From: Elgaria multicarinata webbii
Lineage: Eukaryota; Chordata; Lepidosauria; Squamata; Anguidae
DNA length: 64,000 nt
NCBI RefSeq assembly: GCF_023053635.1
Contig: NC_086182.1
Span: forward strand, 1,439,001 to 1,503,000
Direction of reading: 5' to 3'
Part shown: positions 57,501 through 64,000 of the stretch, piece after piece
How positions within the stretch are numbered: position 1 is the stretch's first letter
How the letters are laid out: every line of letters starts with the position of its first letter
The notes under the pieces: generated by a model
Told to the model about the DNA's origin: nothing
Database searches by the model: none
What the model saw: the letters and a program-made list of their open reading frames with translations, nothing else
Program-made: the position numbers and the translations under genes

Positions 57501-58217
57501 AACCTGGATGGCTTTTTCAGCAAATAAGGTGGTGTATAAATGGCACTAATAAAACAAAACGCAGTGGAAGAAGAGGCCAATCCCCCCCCCCGCGCGCCCG
57601 CGCCGCCCCCCGCTGCCGTTGCAACCGGCCCATCATACGCGGGGGCAGCAGCGGGCAGGGAGGCGGCAGGGAAAGCTCTAAACTCGGCGCCTCAGGCACG
57701 TCCAGGGCGGCTCATCCAGCCCCAGCCGGCCGCTCGCCCGTCCAACAGAGCACGTTCCGCGGCTGCGGGCGGAGAGCCGAAGGCGGGCCGAGAGACCGCA
57801 AGTGCCGCTGAAGGGCCCAGTTCCGAGCGCGAGTTTAGCACGCCGCGATCCAAGACAGGTCTCCTCGGAGTTGCGCTCCACGGCGTCCAATGGCACGGAC
57901 TGCCAAGTAAACCTGCTGGGATTGCAGCCTCCGTTCCGCGCGTCCGGACGTCCGCGGCGGGCGCGCCAGGTCCTTCTCCGCCTCGGCTCGGCCCGACCGG
58001 GCTCCAGCCCATTGGGGGGGACGGGGACGCGGCAGTGCCGCCGGCGAGTGCCGAGGGAGCCGGCCCGGCCGCTCCGCGCTTGCCGCCTGCCGAGGAGCGC
58101 CCAGCGCACGGCCAGCCCTCCTCCCAGGGCCGGCGGGCGCGTTTCCTCGGAAGACAACCCACCCGCCAGCGAGACAAGCGCCCCGGCCCCTGGGGAGAAG
58201 GCAACTGCCCTTACCAT
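37050..58217 (-). CDS. VAMP5: VAMP5: vesicle-associated membrane protein 5 (R-SNARE)
   Basis: Three coding exons on the minus strand: 58217-58215 (the ATG alone), 41029-40892 and 37241-37050. Joined they give 110 residues (human 116 as recalled). The R-SNARE motif spans about 5-65, with the zero-layer arginine R30 in [12 protein letters not shown] basic-aromatic [10 protein letters not shown] precedes one transmembrane segment (about 71-92), and a short luminal tail [17 protein letters not shown] follows. That tail and the place next to RNF181 favour VAMP5 over VAMP8, which stops just after its membrane span. SNAREs of this type drive membrane fusion; VAMP5 is a plasma-membrane and vesicle protein first noted in muscle differentiation. 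Intron 1 is about 17.2 kb. The one-codon first exon is inferred from the donor and the CpG island. Confidence 0.88.
37690..37846 (-). mobile_element. tRNA-derived SINE, family A
   Basis: Reverse copy: CCCTCTGGGGTTTCAGGCAG (body), CCTGGGACCTTTTGCAAAGC (box B side) and GTGCTCTAGCACTGAGCTGC (box A side). It lies just downstream of VAMP5 exon 3 on the intron side. Confidence 0.6.
37974..39178 (+). mobile_element. CR1 LINE, 5'-truncated, with open reverse-transcriptase frame
   Basis: One uninterrupted frame (37959-39095, 378 codons including a few from the left flank) covers the second half of CR1 ORF2. It has [11 protein letters not shown] near residues 24-34, [10 protein letters not shown] near 82-91, the active site FADD at 112-115 and the C-terminal block ending [10 protein letters not shown]. 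The standard CR1 tail follows. It is the best-preserved CR1 in the window. It lies in VAMP5 intron 2, antisense to the gene, and lacks the endonuclease and ORF1. Confidence 0.92.
39674..39857. mobile_element. Short inverted-repeat MITE
   Basis: ATTACCCTTGGTAGCA at the left and TGCTACCAGGGGTAAT at the right are inverted. The interior repeats ACAAGCCA motifs in both directions. 184 bp, non-coding, VAMP5 intron 2. Confidence 0.5.
39958..40680 (-). mobile_element. L2-clade LINE 3' end with reverse-transcriptase C-terminus
   Basis: Minus strand 40672-40337 encodes [35 protein letters not shown] and [20 protein letters not shown], the typical L2 thumb region, in one open frame. The 3' UTR and tail run to 39958. 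VAMP5 intron 2. Confidence 0.8.
40892..41029 (-). CDS. VAMP5: VAMP5 coding exon 2, residues 2-47
   Basis: Acceptor CTTTTTGCAG, donor GTGTGA. Encodes [20 protein letters not shown], then [20 protein letters not shown] and RNQ, the SNARE core. Phase 0 at both ends. Confidence 0.94.
41030..42846. other. VAMP5 intron 1, left part, nothing recognised
   Basis: There is no exon-like or repeat-like sequence with clear boundaries. Short A-rich and CAACAA runs are near 41930-41990. Confidence 0.4.
42862..43417 (+). mobile_element. L1 LINE, 5'-truncated 3' end
   Basis: It encodes the L1 ORF2 C-terminus ([20 protein letters not shown], then [14 protein letters not shown]) to a stop near 43170. A short 3' UTR and a T-run followed by an A-run follow. 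A 15-bp target duplication with one mismatch, AAAAGCCCTTTCTCA, lies at 42847-42861 and 43418-43432. That is classic L1 target-primed insertion. It lies in VAMP5 intron 1, antisense to the gene. Confidence 0.85.
43724..44690 (-). mobile_element. Rearranged CR1 LINE with inverted endonuclease segment
   Basis: There are three blocks. 43724-43926 is the minus-strand CR1 3' end with tail. 43926-44490 is plus-strand endonuclease ([46 protein letters not shown]). 44490-44690 is minus-strand reverse-transcriptase ([18 protein letters not shown]). The order and strands show an internal inversion and loss of the sequence between. The 43.92-kb junction recurs at 1.19 kb. Confidence 0.8.
44887..45766 (+). 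mobile_element. LTR-retrotransposon long terminal repeat (fossil), with hAT insertion
   Basis: Starts TGTGATGTTCAG and ends AAACAACA. A primer-binding-like TGGTGGCAGCCG follows two bases later at 45769, and a leader-like stretch continues to about 45990. It includes a TATAAA-type box near 44910 and an AATAAA near 45700. Excluding the hAT at 45100-45418 and its duplication, the LTR is about 550 bp. No coding region or second LTR was found in the window, so it is a broken remnant. It predates the hAT. Gypsy-like or endogenous-retrovirus origin cannot be told apart. Confidence 0.45.
45100..45418. mobile_element. Palindromic hAT-type MITE
   Basis: TAGGGTGACC at the left and GGTCACCCTA at the right continue as long inverted arms (AAAAGGAGGACAGGGCTCCT against AGGAGCCCTGTCCTCCTTTT). 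The 8-bp flanks ACATAGTT (45092-45099) and ATATAGTT (45419-45426) differ by one base and fit a hAT-size duplication. Both halves also carry inner inverted repeats. Related copies are at 51.36-51.66 kb. Confidence 0.78.
45836..45859. repeat. (AGC)n trinucleotide repeat
   Basis: About seven AGC units in the leader-like sequence after the LTR. Confidence 0.8.
45991..47470. other. VAMP5 intron 1, middle part, unassigned
   Basis: No supported exon or bounded repeat is seen. Several short open frames on both strands lack similarity. Confidence 0.4.
47476..47579. repeat. 104-bp near-perfect hairpin
   Basis: Arms of about 50 bases, from GCATGTTGCTTTTGTTTCCA to its inverted copy ending GAACAAAACAGACATGC, are separated by a loop of five to seven bases near 47526. 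It lies immediately 5' of a SINE. It could be a tiny MITE or a transcribed hairpin. Confidence 0.7.
47583..47818 (+). mobile_element. tRNA-derived SINE, family B
   Basis: Head GTGTAGTGGCTAGAGTGTTG, body CCCACTGGGTGACTTTGG, tail GGTGGGATATAAATGCAATA followed by AATAAT repeats. Close to the copy at 35.50 kb. Confidence 0.85.
48288..48729. mobile_element. hAT non-autonomous DNA transposon
   Basis: The ends GAGGGGTGCGTAA and TTGTGCTCCCCTG are inverted. The 8-bp flanks ATGTAGGC (48280-48287) and ATGTAGGT (48730-48737) differ by one base. Internal TGTGGCCCTTGG motifs occur near both ends. It is 442 bp with no transposase frame. Confidence 0.7.
48740..50380. other. VAMP5 intron 1, unassigned
   Basis: A (TTG)n run lies at about 50083-50100. 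The block 49630-50140 has a promoter-like and AT-rich end but no paired repeat, so no element is called. No exon is seen. Confidence 0.4.
50385..50520 (+). mobile_element. tRNA-derived SINE, family A
   Basis: CACCTGCTTTGCATGCAGAC, box B GGTTCGATCCC, body TGCCTGAAACCCTTGGAGAG, ending TGCCAGTCAATGG. It abuts a CCTGTTCAGAAGAC repeat. Confidence 0.7.
50572..51275. mobile_element. AT-rich palindromic DNA element with internal tandem duplication
   Basis: Terminal arms of about 120 bp start TAGCAAAAAAAGGACC at the left. They end GGTCCCCTTTTTTGCTA at the right as inverted copies, including TGTAATCACTTTC and TTTTTTAACAAGC. The centre holds two similar blocks (about 50715-50905 and 50905-51070), each with TTATTTATC-ATTAGCAATTG and TATAGCAACTGCATGTTA. 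The 14-mer CCTGTTCAGAAGAC flanks at about 50521 and 51276. It is non-coding and the family is not recognised. Confidence 0.65.
51357..51662. repeat. Two partial copies of the TAGGGTGACC hAT-type MITE
   Basis: 51357-51406 is a right end only. 51407-51662 is nearly a whole copy of the element at 45.10-45.42 kb (GGAGGAGAGGGCTCCTGTAC to CCTCCTTTGAATATGGTCAC). Both are more diverged. Confidence 0.65.
51663..52420. other. VAMP5 intron 1, mostly unassigned
   Basis: 51680-51740 resembles a SINE/LINE tail (GGGCTAGATGGAGCAATGGT, CCTATGTTCCTAT). The rest is unrecognised. Confidence 0.4.
52440..52492. repeat. (ATT)n microsatellite
   Basis: About 17 ATT units form the reverse tail of the adjoining L2. 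Confidence 0.9.
52493..52805 (-). mobile_element. L2-clade LINE 3' end, second L2 type
   Basis: The reverse of the tail GTACAGCACCATGTACATTG lies at the left. Minus strand 52800-52690 encodes [16 protein letters not shown]-like and LKLS-like sequence, whose other frame reads [20 protein letters not shown], as in the copy at 54.25 kb. Confidence 0.7.
52858..52948 (+). repeat. MIR-like CORE SINE fragment
   Basis: TTAGGCAAGCCATGCTCTCT, then CCCATCTGAAAAACGGGGAT and AAAAATACTCCTGCC parallel the MIR block (tgaaaaatggggataataata). Old and short. Confidence 0.4.
53230..54560 (+). mobile_element. L2-clade LINE, second type, 3' half
   Basis: It encodes [16 protein letters not shown], a decayed active site YADGTQLYL (normally YADD), then [51 protein letters not shown] and [20 protein letters not shown]. 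The tail GTACAGCACCATGTACACTG and (AAAT)n end it. An A-rich stretch of about 250 bp at 53585-53835 interrupts the coding region. VAMP5 intron 1, antisense. Confidence 0.8.
54522..54558. repeat. (AAAT)n microsatellite
   Basis: About nine AAAT units, the tail of the L2 at 53.23-54.56 kb. Confidence 0.9.
54672..54806 (+). mobile_element. CR1 LINE 3' end
   Basis: GACGCCTAGGAGGCAGCTGG starts the last CR1 codons ([11 protein letters not shown]). The tail with CCTTCCAACTCTGCTGTTCT and three ATTCTATG units follows. About 135 bp. Confidence 0.8.
54945..55500. repeat. LINE tail fragments
   Basis: 54945-55010 is a reverse L2-like tail (GTATCCCGCCCTATATC). 55310-55400 is a plus-strand LINE 3' end (GTGGCTTATAAATATTTTTA). 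55433-55496 is the second-type L2 tail (GTACAGCACCATGTACACTG, GCTATATAAATAAATA). Confidence 0.5.
55501..56425. other. VAMP5 intron 1, unassigned
   Basis: A (CA)n tract lies at about 56030-56060. No exon or bounded repeat is seen. Confidence 0.4.
56435..56590 (+). repeat. MIR-type CORE SINE
   Basis: TCAGTCCTTCATCTGCAAGA, TGGGGATAATAATGCC, AAGGTTGTTGTGAGGATTAC and GTAAAACACTTTGAACATTC follow the MIR order (tgtaaaatggggataataata, gttgttgtgaggatta, taaagcgctt). It is ancient; CORE SINEs are shared by amniotes. Confidence 0.65.
56591..57559. other. VAMP5 intron 1 next to the CpG island, unassigned
   Basis: No splice-supported exon or clear repeat. Confidence 0.4.
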
Positions 58218-58930
58218 GGCTGGCGCCGTCCGTCGGGGAGCTCCAGGCACGGCGCGGGAACAGCGGCACGGCAGGGCAGGGCAGGGCGGGCGTCTGCGGC
58301 TTGGGCTCGGTGGCGAGCCGCGGCGGCGTCTTCCTGCCCCCTCCCCCGGCGGAACACCCCTGGCCGGAGAGGGCGAGCGAGCGGAGGGGAGGCGCCTGCC
58401 TGCCTGCCTGTCTGCCCGGGCCGGCGGTCGGGCGGTCGGGGGGCCTCTCCACGTCGTCCTTTCGCTTTCCTTCTCAGCCCTCCGGCCGGGGAGGAAGGAA
58501 GAGAGGGCGGCGGGGGAGGGGCGCGGCGCGCTTGCACGACGGCCGGCGCAAGACCCCCCGGAAGCGGGAGCAGCGCCCGAGGCCCGGCCCGGCCCGAACC
58601 GTCGTTCAAAGCCCCCTGCGCGGCAGAGCGCAGCCCGGACTGGGCGCCGATGGCGAAGACGGGGCAGTCTGGCGCGGAGCCAGCTGCGCGTCCTTGGGCC
58701 AAAGGCCCGTGGTCAACTGCCCAGCCGGCCCTGGGTGCCCCCTGCCCTCCCCAGGCCGGCCAGGCCCACCCCGCAGGGCTGCTGCTGTGTGTGTGTGGGG
58801 GGGGAATAACATGGGGACCCCCGCCGCTGCCTGCGTCCTCCGTGGCTCTGCTTGTTCCGGCGTGCCTCCAGCGCCCGACGTGGGGTCACGCGGCGGCGCC
58901 GCCTCGGCCCGTTCTCACGACCCATCTTGC
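57560..58930 (-). promoter_or_regulatory. VAMP5: CpG island, VAMP5 promoter
   Basis: About 1.4 kb of dense CpG and GC sequence surrounds the inferred VAMP5 exon 1. Long open frames on both strands (one of 528 codons on the plus strand) come from the lack of stop codons in GC-rich DNA. A divergent transcript is possible but not shown. Confidence 0.65.
58215..58260 (-). CDS. VAMP5: VAMP5 exon 1 (5' UTR and start codon)
   Basis: On the minus strand GGCGCCAGCCATG is followed at 58214 by GTAAGGG, a near-consensus donor. Only the ATG (58217-58215) is coding, which restores phase with exon 2. The UTR limit at 58260 is nominal. A one-codon first coding exon is, as I recall, also found in related VAMP genes. 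Confidence 0.68.
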
Positions 58931-60711
58931 CTTTCCTTTTGCACAGCCTTTGGCCTCAATGCTGCTTCTGTTACACGCAAATGCCCCCCTTGCTGCTGCG
59001 ACGGACCATCGAAGCCCACGCATTTTACCGACCCACCTCGGCAGAAAGGACAGGAGGCAGCCATCTGAGAACGTGCTGGTTGGAACTGGGGCTTACCCAG
59101 ATTTATGGCACACGGAAAACCTGTGATAGTGGGGTCAGGAAAGGATGGTGGGCAAGGCCCTGAGGAAGCTGAAGTTGGTTACTAGTTCTCAGTTCCTACA
59201 AGAGAACTCAGTCAGGAAACCGAAGATGGGCCTCATATTTAAATTCTGTTTAAATTTATTTAAATTTCTGTTCCTACTTCATATCATGTATCTCCCCCTT
59301 GAAGGTAAACAATCAAAAGAATAAAGAACTGGTGCTGTGCTCCTCAAATTAAGCTGTGGGCCACTTCAAATCGAGTTTTAAGTATTTTTATTGCTCTTTC
59401 TTACAGCACCCGACATTAGGGCTTTTAGATACTGTTTTTGGATTTATCAAAACCCACTGTTGTGCCATGGATTGGAAAGCAGGCCTGCTGCTAGCAGGCA
59501 AATATTTTTGAGTTCATACTAGAGCTGAGCAGCCATAAAGTTACAGGGGGTTGGGGGGTAGATTTCTCTCTGGAGAAGATTTCCAAGGTTGTTACTCCCC
59601 ACTCATATTCTCTACCTCCAACCCCCAGCATACACATGTATGCGCACCATGCAAGGCCTCACATGGTGCGTCTTGGGTGTTTTCATTGTATTCTTGCATC
59701 CACCCTTTGACCTTCAGCAGGGCAGCAGTAAGGCTGTCAGGGTGCCGTGTGTTATTGATAAGAATTCATTGTATTTCATAGGCGTCACTATCTGTGTATG
59801 CTGACTAAGTGATCAGTAACAGATGTGATTAGTTCTGTGTTGTTCTGAGATAACTGAATAATAGGATGCAGTCTTAGAAATGAAAGAAAAGCTGCCACAA
59901 GTGAGCTGGTCAGGTACAGAAGCAGCTTCTGAGCTTAGCAGAGATACTTTCATCTAGGTGTTACCTGGCTGCAATGAGAGCAAGATTAAGAGTGGTATGG
60001 CTAAGGTCCAAATTTAGGCTGAGGTCATCCTCAACACAGGAGTTATAAAAGGCAAAGGTTTGATCTGATTGCTCAGAGAGATCCATGATGACCTCAGCTT
60101 TGCAAACCACGCTTGCTAGATATGTAACTATTTGATCTGAATGATGACTGCTTTTTTCGCTGAGAGGAGTAGAACCTTAATTTTTACTAAGAAGTATGCT
60201 AGACACGATTTCTATTATGCTTCTAATCATCATAATTGCATTACATGTAGTAATCTGTTTTGCTTGTTTCATCATTTCAAGGATTTGTTATTCTCTAATA
60301 CTGTTTGAACAATAAATGCATACTTTATGGTTATTTGGCTTGAAGAGGGTTCTCAGGACCACAACCCATATAAATTAAATCCTGAAGCCCAGAACACGCA
60401 GCTGAGATTCGTACATCTGTTGCTGAGTGGGTTCTGTCCATATAGCCACAGTTTTCTCTCTTGGTCAGGTGAGTCGCAGACACACTTGTTCAAAGAAGAG
60501 AAGCGAGCTAGTTGGGGTGAAGTGAGAATGAGTTACCCGTATCATGGGGGCCACTTTCAGGCAGAAACACCACAAATCCCTCTTGGGAGTGTAACGCCAC
60601 TGAGCATAACTTTTTCCCGCGATCTCCCTGACATGCAGCAGAGGCTGCATACTAGCAATTGCCTTCTCTAGCAGAACTTCCCATCTCTTGGGCTGAGGAG
60701 AGAACATTAGG
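58931..60711. other. Upstream of VAMP5, unassigned
   Basis: It should hold VAMP5 upstream sequence and perhaps the VAMP8 3' side. I did not find a VAMP8 last exon (FWWKNVKM block) on the minus strand. No bounded repeat was recognised. Confidence 0.4.
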
Positions 60712-60713
<2 letters not shown>

Positions 60714-60753
<40 letters not shown>

Positions 60754-60760
60754 CAACAAC
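60714..60760. repeat. (AAT)n with (AAC)n microsatellite
   Basis: About eleven AAT units followed by four AAC units. Confidence 0.9.
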
Positions 60761-63189
60761 AAGCTTTTCTTCCTGGAGCTATGACAGCTAAGTTTCCCAC
60801 AGCCACCCGCTGGTATCTGGCCTGCAACTCAATCAGAATTGGGCATGTGTGTCAGGTGGGCCCAGAGCCAGGCTTGTTCCAAAGGCCAGGGTCAGGCTAG
60901 GACAACTCTCAGAGGATCCATGCGGCATTTCCAAGTACTGATGCAAAGCTGGTGAGGTCTGCTGCGGGACCAACAGGTGTTCAAGCACTGGACGTGAGCT
61001 TTCAAGGTACACAGAACTTTTCTTCAAGCGTAGACAGTGAGGAGCAAAAACCAATGATGGAAATCAAAAGATGAAGTTGCAAATGTATTCTTGTTTAAAC
61101 TGAATGTTCTTTCAGAGGTTCACACCTGAACTATGGCTCTGTTCCGAGGAACAGGTGCTTCAATTTAACAAGCATTTGACACACCAACTCCTGCTTTTTT
61201 CTCCTTGACCAAACAAGAAGCAGCAGGAGCTTGGCATCTTCGTTCAGTAGCATGCACCGATGTTCATGCCAATGTTGCCAGAATAGCCCCCAGCCTAGCC
61301 CAGAAAGCATCTGTCCACCAGAGAGCAATGCACTACCACATCTCCAGAAAGTAGAACTTCAGGATATCTGTAGGTGATCACAGAGCTTGAGTCTTTTAGG
61401 AGGCAAAGCAGGTGACTCCTTGCAAGTTAGAGAGGGCATCATGGAAGTCAGACTGGCATAATGGGGAGGTTGGTCCCTAGTTCTTTTGAAAGGTACCAAG
61501 TTAACGGTTGTTCCTTCTAAGCTGAGACTCTGGCAACTATCAAGTACATGTCCAAATGTTCTTCTGCAAATAAAACTGCCAGCCTGACAATCCCAAGGCG
61601 GATACTGGTTTCCAGTTCCTTGTTTGTGCAAAAGTTGAAAAGAGGGCTCAAACAGTTAATGAAATACAGTAGAACCTAATGGTTATGTGCCCCTGCACCC
61701 CAAAATTAGCTTTGGGCTACCCCAAATCATATATCCCTGAGATTGTCTCCTTCAAGAGAAACAATAATTCACTCCAGTTTTTGTACAACACACATAAGTG
61801 TGTGATGACCTCTAATGGCAATGACTTTGGGCCACCCTAAAGGATACACCCAGACATCCAGGAGATTTTCCTGAATGAAATGGCACTGAATCACATCCAG
61901 CCCAATGCTGGATTCTTGGGGTGAAGAGGGGCAATGTCGAGCAAGGTGCCCCATGTCAAGAGTAGCCTAAATATGTAGAAAACAATGTGGAACTGAATGT
62001 GCGCCCCCCCCCCAACAAGTCACGAGTCGCTCCAACGGTACTGGGAACTAGTAACAACATTCACATCGTCCGACTGGCTGTTCTATTAGCAGGACTGGAG
62101 ATGGACATAAAGCCTGACTACAGTCAGAATCCCAGGCAAAAAAAACCCAGGCACAACAGTTAACTGGATAATCTCCCATAGGATCAGCCCCTGTGAGTGC
62201 AGTTGCAGGGCAAGGCAGGGGTAAGCAGCGTGGTACCCGCAGGCACCAGTGCGGCCCTGGACACCTCTCCTGGCACCCACCATGTCTCCCAGCCCCTCCT
62301 TCAGGGCTCATACAAGCTTTCTGAGGAGAGAGAATATGCGTGCACCTCCACTGCCCCCCCCCCGTTTATCCCAGCTACCTGCCACTTCTCTCCCCTCCCT
62401 CTGAATCTCCCCTCCGCCCTGCCCCATCTCTCCTTACCCTGCCATTGCCCCCAGCAATATTGGTCTCTGAAGAGTGGCGTTAGCCATAAAAAGTGGCCAC
62501 TGCAGCTCTTCAGGGAGCCAGCTAGGCCCAGAAGCCTAGCTCTAAGGGGGTCCTTCCTCAGAGCCAGGCATTGTGGGAAGGGGGGTCCCAGGAGATCACC
62601 TAAACTGTTGTCTGTCTATGTCATTGTGCAATCCAACATCTATTTTTTGTTTTAATTGCAGTGTTCAAGAGCTATAATTTGAGAATCCTTCCTATGCATT
62701 GGTTTTGGCACCAGCTGGAGAACTGTAGCAAGGCAGAGGCTTTAAAAAGAAGGGAGCACAAAGTGACCTGGACAGTCATTCCCACCCCACCAGCTGCAAC
62801 ATACACAGGCTCCCAACAAGTGCCGCCTCCAACAGCTCTCTGCTCAGCCACAAACACTGTCTGTGCTGCCTGGCTTTCCTACCTCCAAGGGCCAAACCCT
62901 GGGAAGAATTTTAGAATGTAAGACAAACTCTCTTGGATCCCTAGACCAAGGTTTAGGCCTCTGTTAAGCTAGTGGCCACCACCACCATTACCCGTACCAA
63001 TAAAATTCCAGAAATTAATTGCACATCGTGTAAAGGACTTTTTTCTGTCCCGTATCTCCTCTCTGTCAATTTCATTAGATGATCCAGCACAATAATAGAG
63101 GAGGAAAAACCATTCTCTGTTCCTCCCTGAATTGGCCCTGGCAGATATATCTGTCCTATATCTTCCTCGTTGAAAACAGACACCTGTAC
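60761..63189. other. Unassigned sequence
   Basis: Open frames on both strands lack similarity or splice support. The pair of blocks near 61690-61760 and 61830-61930 share TTTGGGCTACCCC / TTTGGGCCACCCT-like wording and may be an old local duplication. No RNA gene is seen. Confidence 0.35.
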
Positions 63190-63192
63190 ATG

Positions 63193-63386
63193 GGCCATAT
63201 CTACACCAAGCAGGATATAGCACTATGAAAGCGGTGTGAAAGCAGTATATAAACGGCAGGAGCCACATTACTGCTTTGTAGCGGTATTGGAGTGCACTGA
63301 CAACTGTTGGGGCCCATTGACACAGACCCTATACTGCTTTCATGCCACTTTCATAGTGCAATATCCTGCTTGGTGTAGATATGGCC
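63193..63386. mobile_element. Palindromic MITE
   Basis: GGCCATATCTACACCAAGCA at the left is matched by TGCTTGGTGTAGATATGGCC at the right, with arms of about 55 bp (ATAGCACTATGAAAG against CTTTCATAGTGCAAT). ATG on both sides (63190-63192, 63387-63389) may be a 3-bp duplication, as in Harbinger-type elements. 194 bp, non-coding. Confidence 0.7.
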
Positions 63387-63389
63387 ATG

Positions 63390-64000
63390 GCATCCCTCTC
63401 CAAATGTTTTCTGTGCATGCATTTTTCCAAGCCATAGGATGCGGGGGTGGGGGAGGACCAGAGAGGCCTGCAACAGATGGGTACTCTCCAGCTCTACTCA
63501 CTGTTGCCTCTCTCCAAAGTATGTAAGCAGAGCTTTATCTTTGGCAGAGGTCAGAACAGCTATTCAGAAACAGCCAGGCTCCTCCCTCCTTCTAACAGAC
63601 CATTCAAGGCAGGAGACAGGAAGGAACTTGTTTACAGGGTATTGTCTCATGGGAGTCCTGCGATCTGCCAGATTTTTGGGTGGGCTGAATTTCTAGGGTT
63701 CCTGCTGGTTCTGGGGACAGTTCTGTAAACAGGCTGCCTGCAGCTGGAGGCTGGAGCTACTCCATCTTAGGCTCCAGTCAGATTCCCAGGTGTAGACAAA
63801 CTTTACTAGCCCGCTTTTCCTTGTCCTTCCCAACATATTGCAGATTCGTATTTGCAAAGTAAGAAGGCCCTCGCATGCATGGAATTTACTGCCCTCCTAT
63901 GGCCACGCAGGTAAAGCCAGCTGTAGCCGCTTGCTATTGGCTCCCCTCAGCCTCCAGACCCACAAACCATGCAGGAACGATGCATTTTTTTTTTTTTTTA
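63390..64000. other. Right edge, unassigned
   Basis: No exon or repeat boundary is recognised. The window ends in a T-run (63986-63999), possibly the reverse poly(A) of an element beyond the edge. Confidence 0.35.

Noticed and set aside
57540-59126. 528-codon open frame on the plus strand, with other long frames on both strands
   Set aside because: It lies in a CpG island where stop codons are rare. The product is low-complexity proline, alanine, glycine and arginine with no domain, and the minus strand carries the VAMP5 first exon.

Overview
This is vertebrate nuclear DNA, most likely from a squamate reptile (lizard). Three host genes can be read exon by exon, and the end of a fourth enters from the left. 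The repeats fit this: CR1 and L2 LINEs on nearly every kilobase, a 5'-truncated L1, tRNA-headed SINEs of the type common in lizards, many short inverted-repeat DNA transposons, and three CpG islands. Species cannot be told from the sequence alone.

Host genes, left to right: the last coding exon of C2orf68 (UPF0561 family, +, 2130-2252); TMEM150A (+, seven coding exons, 18069-25182, promoter CpG island about 6.5-7.95 kb); RNF181 (-, five coding exons, 31589-28317, promoter CpG island 31.3-32.1 kb); and VAMP5 (-, three coding exons, 58217-37050, promoter CpG island 57.6-58.9 kb). From memory, this order and these orientations match human 2p11.2 (VAMP8-VAMP5-RNF181-TMEM150A-C2orf68) read in reverse. 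VAMP8 would then lie to the right; I did not find it before the window ends. The genes do not form a pathway. They are a PI4-kinase-associated membrane protein, a RING E3 ubiquitin ligase, an R-SNARE and an uncharacterised small protein that share a conserved neighbourhood. TMEM150A and RNF181 converge with about 2 kb between their 3' ends.

Region by region: 0-2 kb is CR1 debris, including a CR1 with its own 5' UTR and the start of ORF1, plus a SINE. 3.3-6.5 kb holds stacked DNA transposons in an old LINE. 6.5-8 kb is a CpG island. 8.5-16.2 kb is repeat-dense, with an L2 broken by a mariner-like element that carries a CR1, which carries a 39-bp CR1 scrap. 16.2-26 kb is the body of TMEM150A. 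28-32 kb is RNF181. 32-37 kb is a hAT copy, a CR1, a SINE and unassigned sequence. 37-58 kb is VAMP5, whose 17-kb first intron is filled with an L1, a rearranged CR1, an old LTR, hATs, a palindromic element and L2 copies. 59-64 kb is mostly unassigned.

I found no bacterial-type system, CRISPR array or evidence of a wholly new system. The most interesting structures are two inverted-repeat elements with internal repeats (4.79-5.54 kb with a 148-bp period, and 50.57-51.28 kb), a CR1 inversion junction shared by two copies 43 kb apart, and a possible N-terminal extension of TMEM150A.
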